DNA of 64,000 nt, from the NCBI GenBank assembly GCA_024760505.1, contig CP058931.1, forward strand, positions 2,800,001 to 2,864,000, read 5' to 3'. Within the stretch, counting starts at the first letter, position 1, and each line of letters opens with the position of its first letter. Of the stretch, positions 43,426 through 52,350 are shown piece after piece. This DNA is from Nitrospira sp. (GTDB lineage: Bacteria > Nitrospirota > Nitrospiria > Nitrospirales > UBA8639). Below the pieces are notes generated by a model that saw only the letters and a program-made list of their open reading frames with translations, made no database searches and was not told the DNA's origin. The position numbers were made by a program, and so were the translations under genes.

Positions 43426-43601
43426 CGATATTGAAATGGGCTGCCATTTTCTTTGTCATTGCGCTCATCGCGGGCGGGTTTGGTTTCTCCGGAATTGCGG
43501 AAGGAGCGGCCGGAATTGCCCAGGTATTATTTTATATTTTTCTCGTACTCTGCGTGGTTATGGTTCTCATCGGAGTGTTTGTGGCCAAAAAAATTACCTA
43601 A
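43422..43601 (+). CDS. DUF1328 (YtjA-like) small membrane protein
   Basis: 59 residues: MTILKWAAIFFVIALIAGGF, then GFSGIAEGAAGIAQVLFYIF and a second hydrophobic segment. This is the DUF1328 pattern (LxWAxIFLVIALIAGxxGFGGIA...GIAKILFxIFL). AAAGGAGGT lies 5 nt before the ATG. These small inner-membrane proteins are common in stress regulons; the function is unknown. Confidence 0.85.
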   Translation: MTILKWAAIFFVIALIAGGFGFSGIAEGAAGIAQVLFYIFLVLCVVMVLIGVFVAKKIT

Positions 43602-43708
43602 TGCCCTCTTGGTGGGCAATGATTAGCATGACCGGCTAACAGCTCTGTGTCGCATGCTGGCGGGAGGCGTGAACATGAGAAATTATTCTTCTTGATAAAA
43701 AGGATGTT

Positions 43709-44002
43709 ATGACGAATCAAGAAAAAGCCAAATTGATTGAACCGTGGATCAATCCTGCAGAACGGGTCACGGTGGATTTTAACGATGTGACAGGTTTGAA
43801 TGCTGAAGTGTTCGGATGCACTGAAAACGTGGTCTATTTGCTATTTCAAGAAGCTTTCCCACATATGAAGGAACAAGTCACTATTCCGTTGAAAGCGGTG
43901 CAGGTGGAAGAGGATGATGGACATTACACCAGGGATCCCGATGCCCCTCTTCAATGGCGATTGCGCCTACGAGTGAATCAAAATCGTCCGGAAGGAATAT
44001 GA
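43709..44002 (+). CDS. Hypothetical 97-aa protein
   Basis: Soluble protein with alternating strands (ERVTVDFNDVTGLNAEVFGC, VVYLLFQEAFPHMKEQVTIP, LKAVQVEEDD). AAAAAGGATG precedes the ATG. The fold could be a small beta-barrel (Hfq/SH3-like), but no family is recognised. Confidence 0.6.
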   Translation: MTNQEKAKLIEPWINPAERVTVDFNDVTGLNAEVFGCTENVVYLLFQEAFPHMKEQVTIPLKAVQVEEDDGHYTRDPDAPLQWRLRLRVNQNRPEGI

Positions 44003-44210
44003 CATCGCTCACATCGCACGCTGAGTGGCCTCAACTCTATTTGATCCATTGAATATGTCGATATAGGAAGCAATTAATCGGGAGGAAGAATTAGACGATG
44101 GGCGGACATGATCCCCACAACTTGTCCATTCACAACTTGCCGGGTTTCCGGCTATGGTCAAAGTAAGACCTCCCAATTATTCTATTTCTATTGGAAGAAA
44201 GGAGAGAGCG

Positions 44211-44972
44211 ATGAAAGCAATAGCAAGGGAACGAATGAAGTTGGGAACGGCCGTCATGGCGTTGTGCTTGGGCATGCCTGTCATGGCTCAGGCAGCCTCA
44301 TCCTATGATTACAGGGACCGATCGGATGTTGATCCACGCGGACGGTTCGATTCCCGTTCATATGATGCCGATCGCGATCGGGATAATGACAATCGGCAAT
44401 TTTATACCGATCAATATGGTGATCTGGATACGATGGAGGATCAGAAAAAAGACAACAGGTATCGGCCTGAGGGGTACGTGACTCAGGAGGGATACCGCTC
44501 CACTGCTTCCTCAGGGAATCTTCAGTACCCGAACGACCTTCGGCGAGCCGACCAAACCATTCGGCGAGATATTCTTGCTGAGCTGGGCGAGGGCACCGAA
44601 AGAGTTCAAGTCAGCGTAGAAAATGGCGTAGCGACGCTATCAGGCATGGTTTTAAATCGGGAAGCCATGGTGGAAGCGGAGGAGGCGGCCTATGATGGTG
44701 GCGCGCGAAAAGTGCGAAACGAATTGCAAATATTTCGATATGATGAACGACCGTGGGGCGAGATGAGTGATAGGAGTTTGGCAAAGGCTGTGAGGAAAGA
44801 ATTAGCATGGAGTCCATATGTGGATGAGAATCCTATTCGGGTAGATGCCCGGCGAGGAGTGGTGACGCTGCAGGGAACTGTCAAAAATAGATCTCAAATG
44901 GCGGCTGCAGTCGAAAATGCTTATGAAGCCGGAGCCCGACGTGTCAATAATCAACTACGGATTGCAAATTAA
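44211..44972 (+). CDS. Secreted protein with two BON domains
   Basis: 253 residues. Signal peptide (LGTAVMALCLGMPVMAQA), an Asp/Arg/Tyr-rich linker (DADRDRDNDNRQFYTDQYGD), then two BON domains: about 110-177 (VSVENGVATLSGMVLNREAM) and about 190-253 (VDARRGVVTLQGTVKNRSQM). The start at 44211 has AAAGGAGAG; longer upstream starts lack one. The layout resembles OsmY-type periplasmic proteins. The linker composition resembles the tail of the 31616 protein. Confidence 0.8.
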   Translation: MKAIARERMKLGTAVMALCLGMPVMAQAASSYDYRDRSDVDPRGRFDSRSYDADRDRDNDNRQFYTDQYGDLDTMEDQKKDNRYRPEGYVTQEGYRSTASSGNLQYPNDLRRADQTIRRDILAELGEGTERVQVSVENGVATLSGMVLNREAMVEAEEAAYDGGARKVRNELQIFRYDERPWGEMSDRSLAKAVRKELAWSPYVDENPIRVDARRGVVTLQGTVKNRSQMAAAVENAYEAGARRVNNQLRIAN

Positions 44973-45245
44973 CACAGTAATACGTATGGATGGTATCATT
45001 GAGTTGGGGATGGGAAAATTGCCATGGTTCATTTCAGGCATTCCAATGCAAAATAATGTTTGAACAAAAGTGATGAAAGCGACCGGGAACAACATCGGGC
45101 TCGGGACATGAATCTGCGCGAATACGTGGGGAAATCCTCGTCTGTCCTGTTTCCGGGGGAAGGTTTTTCTTTGAAAATTAGAAGAAATATCAGGATGACA
45201 ATGGCACATTCGTCATTCTAAATTCCAACAGAAAGGGAGAAAGTT

Positions 45246-45326
45246 ATGCCAATCTTATTGTGGATTTTAGGAGTTCCTCTGAGTCTCGTACTGATATTAT
45301 GGTTGTTCGGAGTAATCGCTTTTTAA
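45246..45326 (+). CDS. 26-aa hydrophobic peptide
   Basis: Frame MPILLWILGVPLSLVLILWL followed by FGVIAF and stop. AAAGGGAGAAAG precedes the ATG and a hairpin (45420-45460) lies about 90 nt downstream. It is a single membrane helix without charged residues. Similar tiny peptides are usually unannotated. Confidence 0.5.
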   Translation: MPILLWILGVPLSLVLILWLFGVIAF

Positions 45327-45419
45327 GAAGCCATTTTTCCGGAGTCAATTTTGGGATAATGAAATTGAATAACCAAGTGTCTTGAGTACACCAATTTAAT
45401 ATATGGTCTGTACTATGTG

Positions 45420-45460
45420 ACGGGCCCGGGTATTTCAGTTTAAGGAATGTCCGGGCCCGT
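45420..45460 (+). terminator. GC-rich hairpin downstream of the 26-aa gene
   Basis: ACGGGCCCGG pairs with CCGGGCCCGT over 10 bp with a 21-nt loop, followed by TT. A plausible terminator for the short unit starting near 45246. The following stretch to 45718 shows no supported gene. Confidence 0.6.
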
Positions 45461-45718
45461 TTCCATTATGCCGCACTCCTAGCTACGATCCTTTTTTCCG
45501 TTCACACTGATTCGCGGGTCACCTTAGGCAGCCTGGTGGGCTTTTGCGCGACAAGCTGTAGGAAAAATGAAGCCAAATGTCCATTTGTTCATTTGTCGTT
45601 ATATGGTAAAGCTGAATTTGATCAGAAAGATTTCGGATGTATTCGGATAACGCAAAACGTGGGGACGACGCCGATGTCAGGGACATTACAACAGGCTGAA
45701 TATGGAGAAGGGCCTGGA

Positions 45719-46120
45719 ATGCTGGTTTTTTTTAATGTGGTTGTGGGAGTATTGATTACAGCTCTTCTGTGTGCTTCTCAAGTAATCCCTCTTGCCGAAG
45801 GCTTCCCCACACATTCCATTCAAGGTCATTGGCTTCAGAAGAACCGTCATGAGAAATCCATTTTTAGGGAGGCCCCAGGGAGGACCTTTATCTCTTCATT
45901 GCAACCCTGGGGTGGGGTTCAGAAGGATGATGCCGAAAGATCTTTTTTCGCCATGCGGGATGTCTCTATCCTGCCTTCGAGGTCGGACGACAATCTCCTG
46001 TCACCAACCGCAGATAGGAGCAGGTTTGCAGAATCAGAAACGGGCATCAGGCGAGGCGATATTCGTCCGTCCGTTCACTTTATCCGAGTACGAAATCTGA
46101 ATTGGATCACGACATCATGA
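45719..46120 (+). CDS. Hypothetical secreted protein
   Basis: 133 residues if started at ATG 45719 (GGAGAAGGG upstream). The N-terminus is a signal peptide (LVFFNVVVGVLITALLCASQ); the rest is hydrophilic with no recognised motif (FISSLQPWGGVQKDDAERSF). The open frame extends further upstream (45536), but that part has no coding character. Moderate support. Confidence 0.45.
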   Translation: MLVFFNVVVGVLITALLCASQVIPLAEGFPTHSIQGHWLQKNRHEKSIFREAPGRTFISSLQPWGGVQKDDAERSFFAMRDVSILPSRSDDNLLSPTADRSRFAESETGIRRGDIRPSVHFIRVRNLNWITTS

Positions 46121-46261
46121 AGAATGACATCGCGTTCGTATTCACCACATACGATTTGACGTTAACCGAAGGGAAGACAGAAGACGGGATCGGGTCCTAG
46201 GGATGTGGGTTTCTTATCCGGAAAATTCGAAGGCCAAGGGTGCCTGGCTCAACAGGTTGTG

Positions 46262-46648
46262 ATGGGTATTCTTCTTGTTATTGACTCCGATCCTGATTCC
46301 CAAGAGTCGTGGGTGCGTCTCGGGGATTCGTGCGGAGTCGAGGTTATGGTTGCAGGAAATCTTTCTGATGGAATCAGTCTTTCTACACAACAATCTGTCG
46401 ACCTCATTGTTGTCGACTTGTTTCTCCCTCAAAAAAGCGGGTTTTCGTTAATTGCGGAAATCACGTCGAAAGAACACCATCCTCCAATCATTGCAACCTT
46501 CTCAGCCGATCAAGCACCAAAGTTTAATATTAAACGGTTTGCTCATTTGCTGGGAGCGTCCTATACCTTTGAAAAACCTCTTAACCCAAGGTTATTTCTT
46601 CAGGCCTGTCGGGAATTGGTGACGCATTTCCCGACTAAACCCGGGTAG
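46262..46648 (+). CDS. Single-domain response regulator
   Basis: About 128 residues, receiver only. Acidic residues Asp8/Asp10, phospho-acceptor Asp52 (IVVDLFLPQKSG), switch Ser81 (ATFSAD) and Lys105 (FEKPL) are present. No output domain. It lies between the small secreted protein and the sigma-like gene, upstream of the 1393-aa kinase. Confidence 0.8.
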   Translation: MGILLVIDSDPDSQESWVRLGDSCGVEVMVAGNLSDGISLSTQQSVDLIVVDLFLPQKSGFSLIAEITSKEHHPPIIATFSADQAPKFNIKRFAHLLGASYTFEKPLNPRLFLQACRELVTHFPTKPG

Positions 46649-46752
46649 AGAACACCTTGCTCTCCAGATCGTTTAAGTAGCACGGCTCTCTCCTCTGATC
46701 ATACGATCTGCGGTGTGGCGCCAAATCCTTTTCCGTACCTTGAGAGGGCAGG

Positions 46753-47673
46753 TTAGGCCATCTGAAGGCTCCGATTGCCATGATGGCGTTTTCTATCCGA
46801 AGAGGAGTTTCTTAGAGCCGGCCAAAACACCTCTTCCTCTCTCAACGCATGAGGAGAGACATGAAAATTCAACGTCACGTCGGGGTTGAGAAGGAATGAG
46901 TCGCAAACTTCCGTAATGACCTTCATGCAGGACAGGCAAAGAGGTAAATGCCACATCCGGTAATCAAATCCATACCCCTCCCTGAACATCCCCTGCCATT
47001 TCGTATCCTCAAGGCATGGGTAGTAGGGGGGATCGCTTTTTCGATAAAATGGCAATAAGGTTTCCAGATTTTCCCTCACTTGAAGATGAAAAGATTCAGG
47101 ATTGGAAGCTTGATTTTCAACCAACGATTGGACCTCTTGGGTGGTTAATCCAACTTCTTCTGCCGCCTGGAACCATCCCTTTTGCCGCCATCGGGCAAAG
47201 TTTTTATAGATGCGCTGGGTCTGCCCTTCTTCCAAACCGAGAAGGAATCCGACCTCGACCGGCTTCATGCCGTAAAAGTGATAGAACAGACAGATCAAGG
47301 CGTCCCGGCTCAGGACGGCTCGATTGAGCAGGCCATCCAGAAAACGGTACAAAACGGGATTAGAGGTTGATGAAGCTTTAGATTCCTGGGGCTTTCCAAA
47401 AAAATCCGAGATGAACCCATCCAACAGCAGGGCAGGCCGACAGGGGAGTTGCGAAGGACAGTATTCGATAAACCGTTCAACCAGATCAAACGAAAGTCGC
47501 AACAATAATTTTTCATGGGCCGAGTTGTCGGCCCATTGCCCCATGTCTTGCAGAATACGCCGAATAAGGCCCGAAGAACGTTCCAGGAAGTAGGAAAAGT
47601 TTGCCGGAATGAATTGTTTGAATTCTTCAGAATTATTAATCACACCGTTGGTTGATGGGGATATCGTTTTCAA
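46753..47673 (-). CDS. Sigma-70 region-4-like HTH protein with C-terminal cysteines
   Basis: 306 residues, not recognised as a named family. Residues about 122-168 (RDALICLFYHFYGMKPVEVG and on through GLEEGQTQRIYKNFARWRQ) have the layout of sigma-factor region 4: a helix, FYGM-KPVEV-FLLGL turn helix, and a recognition helix ending in basic residues. No region 2 (core-binding helix) is seen, so it is not a complete sigma factor. The C-terminal part has Cys220, Cys246, Cys249 (LCLSC) and Cys257, a possible metal site. Divergent from the big kinase with a 361-nt gap. It may be a DNA-binding regulator tied to the signalling block. Confidence 0.6.
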   Translation of the reverse strand: MKTISPSTNGVINNSEEFKQFIPANFSYFLERSSGLIRRILQDMGQWADNSAHEKLLLRLSFDLVERFIEYCPSQLPCRPALLLDGFISDFFGKPQESKASSTSNPVLYRFLDGLLNRAVLSRDALICLFYHFYGMKPVEVGFLLGLEEGQTQRIYKNFARWRQKGWFQAAEEVGLTTQEVQSLVENQASNPESFHLQVRENLETLLPFYRKSDPPYYPCLEDTKWQGMFREGYGFDYRMWHLPLCLSCMKVITEVCDSFLLNPDVTLNFHVSPHALREEEVFWPALRNSSSDRKRHHGNRSLQMA

Positions 47674-48034
47674 GGTCGCCCTCCTTGCTTGGGGGAATGA
47701 AAATGAATAAAAAAATAATGGAAACTCCTCATAGCCCTCGAGGGTAATTGTTGTACAAATTTATCGAGATGCCTCCCATTTCCGTACTGTTAAAATCCCT
47801 TGATTCCCCCGTTACCGACCCTAGGGGATGTCATGGCTGGACTTTGGAAATTTTAGAGGAAGATACATAGGAATCAGAGAACACTCTCCTAAAAGAGGCC
47901 GAAAAACCCTTATTTGTCAACTGAAAGGGCGGGGGAGGTGTGATAGGTTTGAGGCAAAACCAGGAAATCAGGCAGCCACCGGTCTTCTCCATTGTCAGCC
48001 TACCAGGCTCAATATAGGTGAAAGGGCTTAGTCC
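47674..48034. other. Divergent intergenic region before the large hybrid kinase
   Basis: 361 nt between the sigma-like gene and the 1393-aa kinase gene. No credible coding frame. The regulatory sites of both genes should lie here; I could not identify a defined promoter or operator. Confidence 0.4.
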
Positions 48035-51000
48035 ATGTTTTCTTCAAACCAGATGGCAGAAAATATTCGAAATAAAAATTGGATGGAAACCCCACTAGGG
48101 GACATGGCCGGATGGCCCTCTCAGCTCAAAACCTCCGTCCAAATTATTCTGGATTCGAGATATCCCATGTTTGTCTGGTGGGGGGAACATCTCATCAATA
48201 TTTATAACGATGCCTATATCCCGATATTGGGAAACCGCCATCCGCAGGCGTTGGGTGCCTGTGCGTCGGATATTTGGTCTGATATCTGGGATGTGATTGG
48301 TCCGCAGGCGGACATCGTTTATCAAGAAGGTCGTTCAACATGGAATGAGGAACTTCCTCTATTCATGCGTAGATATGGATTCTTAGAGGAGACATTTTTT
48401 ACATTTTCCTACGGCCCGATTAAGAATGAAACAGGAGATATCCTAGGACTCTTTTGTGCCTGTACCGAAGAAACCAGTCAGGTATTAAAAGGACGGAGGC
48501 TTCATACGCTCAGACGAATGTCCGAAGTGACGGAAAAAGCCGATTCGATGGGAGAAGTTTGCCGTCTATCGGCTGAAATTCTCAAGGACAGTCCCTTTGA
48601 TATCCCGTTCAGTCTCATATATTTGTGGGATAAGGACGAACGCTCTCTGTATCTGGCTGCACAATCAGGCTTTCAGCCTGATTCACCCCTGACTCCACTT
48701 CGACTCGCGATGGATGGAGACGTGTTCCATCCTCAGCCATGGTGGCCGCTTTCACTTTCGCTCAAGCGGAATGCGACGGTATTCACGATTAACAGGCAGC
48801 TGAATCTTCCGGCAGGGCCGTGGCCGGAGCCGCCCGATCAGGGGATGGTGCTGCCTGTGGAGTCCTGGGAGACACAAAGACAATCCGGCTATCTGATTGT
48901 GGGGATCAGTTCGAGACTGGCCATTGATGACCGGTATCGTGAGTTTTTGAATCTGCTCGCGAAGGGAATTTCGGGAGCCATCAATCATGCGCAGGTCCGG
49001 ACCGAAGAGCGAAAACGGATTGAAGCCTTAGCCGAACTGAACCGCGCAAAAACTGAATTTTTCAGCAATGTAAGTCACGAGTTCCGCACGCCTCTCACAC
49101 TTATTCTCGGTTCTTTGGAAGAGGCGATGCAGACCACCACTTTCACCACGGCTCCGGGTGTGGAGGTGGCCCACCGAAATGCCGTGCGGATGCTGAAGCT
49201 GGTGAACACGCTGTTGGATTTTTCCAGCCTGGAAGCAGGCCGTATGCAGGTCGTGTTTGAACCGGTGGATCTCTGTGAGTTGACTATTGACCTGGCATCG
49301 TCGTTTGAATCTTCCATGAATAAAGCCGGTTTAGAATTTAACGTGTCCTGTTCCACGCTGTCTCAACCGGTTTATGTGGATCGAAGCTCCTGGGAAAAGA
49401 TCATACTGAATCTCCTTTCAAATGCCTTGAAATTCACCTTGCAAGGACGGGTGTCCGTGGAGGTATGTCCTCATGCGGAAAGCGTGGATGTCCGTATCGG
49501 GGATTCCGGGGTCGGTATGAGTCCGGAAACGCTTTCGCATGTGTTTGACCGATTCTTTAGAGCCAAGGAAGCCTTGGGACGAACATTTGAAGGAACCGGA
49601 ATCGGTCTGTCCTTAGTGAAAGAGCTGGTAGAAATGCATGGCGGAAAGATTGATGTGGAGAGTGAACCCGGAAGGGGAAGCGTGTTCACCGTAACGATGC
49701 CGTTCGGATTTCATCACCTCCCGCCCGAGCAGGTATGCCACACATCGACGCAACCCAAGGACGGACGTTTGGCGAAGTCGTTCATTTTGGAATCCGAGCA
49801 GTGGGTCGGAGGCACGGATCATGAACCGGCCGGTCAAAAAAATCTACAGGATGAAGACGTTTCCCTCCAGGAAATTTTTCACTCACGTCCCATCATTTTA
49901 TTGGTGGAAGACAATCGGGATATGCGGAATTATTTGACGCGTTTACTGTGTGCCGACTATGAGGTGGTGTCCGTCTGTGACGGGCAGGAGGCCTTGGAAC
50001 GGGTTCACACGGTCCGCCCTCACCTTATTCTGAGTGATATTATGTTGCCCCGCATTGATGGCATCGAGTTACTGAAACGTCTCCGGTCCAATCGGGAATT
50101 CCAATTGATCCCATTTATCTTTCTCTCGGCCAGAGCCGGCCAGGAGGCTGAAATTGAGGGGCTTCTGACCGGTGCGGATGACTACCTCGTCAAACCGTTT
50201 TCCTCAAAAGACCTTCTGGCCAGAGTAAAAAAAACATTGGGATTGGCCGCCATGCGTCGTACAGCGATCGAATATGAATCACGCTTCGAGCATTTGGCCC
50301 ATCACCCTGAGATCATGACCTGGATTACGGATGCAGCCGGGGACTGTGTCTTTCTCAGTCAAACCTGGTACGACTTTTCCGGGCAGACAGAGGCAACCGG
50401 TCTCGTTGAGGGATGGTTGTCTGCCATTCATCCTCACGACCGCCCATCGATTCAACAGGCGTTTTGCGAAGCGAACCGAAAAAGACAATCTTTTCGACTG
50501 GAATACCGTCTTCGGAGTTCGGATGGTGAGTACCACTCTGTTCTGGATTCCGCCTCTCCCCGCTTTGCATCGGATGGTAGATATCTGGGGTATGTCGGTT
50601 TGGTGCTGGACCTCTCCTCCCAGAAAGATATCGAAGAACAACATCGGGAAAGTGAAGAGCGATTTCGTGCTCTTGCTAATAGCATTTCCCAATTTGCCTG
50701 GATGGCCGACTCGACCGGATGGATCTTTTGGTACAATGCACGCTGGTATGAATATACCGGTACCACGTTTAAGGACATGGAAGGGTGGGGTTGGAGGAAA
50801 GTCCACCACCCCGATCATGTCGACCGGGTCGTTGAAAAAGTCCGCCGGTGTTTTCAAACCGGGCATATATGGGAAGACACCTTTCCTCTCAGGGGCAGGG
50901 ACGGCGAATACCGGTGGTTTCTCTCAAGGGCCGAGCCCATTCGGAATCAGCAGGGGGAGGTGGTGCGATGGATCGGCACCAATACCGACATTACCGAATT

Positions 51001-52216
51001 AAAAACCACACAGGAGCAACTCCAACAGCTGACGGGTAAATTAGAAAGCCAAATTGCCAAACGCACGGAAGAACTACGTCATAATCAATCGCGCCTGAAG
51101 GCCCTCGTCGGCGAATTGATTCTGACGGAACAACGGGAACGGCGCAGGATTGCCGAGGAGCTTCATGATTTTCTGGCGCAACTCCTCGTCGCCTGCCGGT
51201 TGCACGTCAATAGGCTTGAGCAGATGAGTGCCGAGGGCCATATGCTTCCGGTTCTTCAAGAAATTGATCGCATTCTCAACCAATCGTTGGGGTATACTCG
51301 CTCGCTGGTGGCCCAACTGGTCCCGTCGGTGCTGTATCAATTCGGGTTACTTAAGGCACTGCAGTGGTTGGCGGAGGATATGAAACAATATGGACTCACG
51401 GTGGAAGTCAATATGGAGTGCGACCAACTGACGCTCACCGAGAATGAGGCGGTTCTTTTGTTTCAATCCGTTCGTGAACTCATGCTGAACGTAAAGAAGC
51501 ATGCCGCCGTGGACACCGTCTATCTGGCCGTCAGCCTTTCCTCATCGGATGAGGTCTGTATCGAAATTTTGGATCGTGGCGTTGGCTTCGATCCCAATCT
51601 CATCGAAAAACACAGCCATACGGCCAACCAATTCGGATTGTTCAGTATTCGGGAACGTATGTCTTTATTAGGCGGACGAATGGTCATTGACTCGAGTTCC
51701 GGTTGCGGGACATGCATCCGCTTGTATGTGGCCCTATCTGAGCGGGAACAGCCGAATTCGGCCCTACCTTCTTCAAAATCCGGACCTTTGATAGCCAAGA
51801 GATCCAGTCAGGACTTCAGTCCGGGTATGTCCTCGGGTTATCGAGTCCTTTTGGTCGATGATCATGCCGTGGTTCGACAGGGATTGCGAAGTCTGCTGGA
51901 TGCCTGGTCCGACGTCCAGGTAGTCGGAGAAGCCGGGGATGGGATAGAGGCCATCCGCCTGACAGAATCTCTGCAACCGGATGTGGTGGTCATGGATATC
52001 AATATGCCAAACATGAATGGGATTGATGCCACCAGGCAGATTCGTCAGAACAACCCCAATATTCATGTGATCGGATTATCCGTTCGTCAGGATAAGGAAA
52101 CCGAGCAAGCCATGCGTGAAGCCGGTGCGGCTGGATATTTGTCCAAGGAAACTGCCGGGCAGGACCTGTATCGCATGATTGCCCATATCGTCCGGCTGCA
52201 TCAAAACTTCAGCTAA
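48035..52216 (+). CDS. Hybrid sensor with two kinase modules and two receivers (1393 aa)
   Basis: Domain order: PAS-like sensor (1-150, RYPMFVWWGEHLINIYNDAY), GAF (about 165-320), HisKA with the phospho-histidine in FFSNVSHEFRTPLTL (about 350), HATPase (DSGVGMSPETLSHVFDRFF, GTGIGLSLVKELVEMHGGK), receiver (about 617-735, ILSDIMLPRIDG), two PAS domains (about 750-990), HisKA_3 (EQRERRRIAEELHDFLAQLL, about 1035), second HATPase ([29 protein letters not shown]), and a NarL-type receiver without DNA-binding domain (about 1268-1390, VVMDINMPNMNG). It thus joins an orthodox and a NarX-type kinase in one chain. No membrane segment: it senses in the cytoplasm. The output partner is unknown. Confidence 0.85.
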   Translation: MFSSNQMAENIRNKNWMETPLGDMAGWPSQLKTSVQIILDSRYPMFVWWGEHLINIYNDAYIPILGNRHPQALGACASDIWSDIWDVIGPQADIVYQEGRSTWNEELPLFMRRYGFLEETFFTFSYGPIKNETGDILGLFCACTEETSQVLKGRRLHTLRRMSEVTEKADSMGEVCRLSAEILKDSPFDIPFSLIYLWDKDERSLYLAAQSGFQPDSPLTPLRLAMDGDVFHPQPWWPLSLSLKRNATVFTINRQLNLPAGPWPEPPDQGMVLPVESWETQRQSGYLIVGISSRLAIDDRYREFLNLLAKGISGAINHAQVRTEERKRIEALAELNRAKTEFFSNVSHEFRTPLTLILGSLEEAMQTTTFTTAPGVEVAHRNAVRMLKLVNTLLDFSSLEAGRMQVVFEPVDLCELTIDLASSFESSMNKAGLEFNVSCSTLSQPVYVDRSSWEKIILNLLSNALKFTLQGRVSVEVCPHAESVDVRIGDSGVGMSPETLSHVFDRFFRAKEALGRTFEGTGIGLSLVKELVEMHGGKIDVESEPGRGSVFTVTMPFGFHHLPPEQVCHTSTQPKDGRLAKSFILESEQWVGGTDHEPAGQKNLQDEDVSLQEIFHSRPIILLVEDNRDMRNYLTRLLCADYEVVSVCDGQEALERVHTVRPHLILSDIMLPRIDGIELLKRLRSNREFQLIPFIFLSARAGQEAEIEGLLTGADDYLVKPFSSKDLLARVKKTLGLAAMRRTAIEYESRFEHLAHHPEIMTWITDAAGDCVFLSQTWYDFSGQTEATGLVEGWLSAIHPHDRPSIQQAFCEANRKRQSFRLEYRLRSSDGEYHSVLDSASPRFASDGRYLGYVGLVLDLSSQKDIEEQHRESEERFRALANSISQFAWMADSTGWIFWYNARWYEYTGTTFKDMEGWGWRKVHHPDHVDRVVEKVRRCFQTGHIWEDTFPLRGRDGEYRWFLSRAEPIRNQQGEVVRWIGTNTDITELKTTQEQLQQLTGKLESQIAKRTEELRHNQSRLKALVGELILTEQRERRRIAEELHDFLAQLLVACRLHVNRLEQMSAEGHMLPVLQEIDRILNQSLGYTRSLVAQLVPSVLYQFGLLKALQWLAEDMKQYGLTVEVNMECDQLTLTENEAVLLFQSVRELMLNVKKHAAVDTVYLAVSLSSSDEVCIEILDRGVGFDPNLIEKHSHTANQFGLFSIRERMSLLGGRMVIDSSSGCGTCIRLYVALSEREQPNSALPSSKSGPLIAKRSSQDFSPGMSSGYRVLLVDDHAVVRQGLRSLLDAWSDVQVVGEAGDGIEAIRLTESLQPDVVVMDINMPNMNGIDATRQIRQNNPNIHVIGLSVRQDKETEQAMREAGAAGYLSKETAGQDLYRMIAHIVRLHQNFS

Positions 52217-52350
52217 CCCTCAACGCAGATTCTGGATTTCGGATATTTATTGTTCAAGCCCGCCAAATTTGTCAACTGACATTCCCGGGGTTTTTCCTCA
52301 TTGTAACCAGGACCATTCCTGCGCATGTTTCAGTCAATGAGGGCACGCAT

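Noticed and set aside
49075..51798. Several minus-strand frames opposite the large kinases
   Set aside because: Shadows of conserved HisKA/HATPase/receiver coding sequence.
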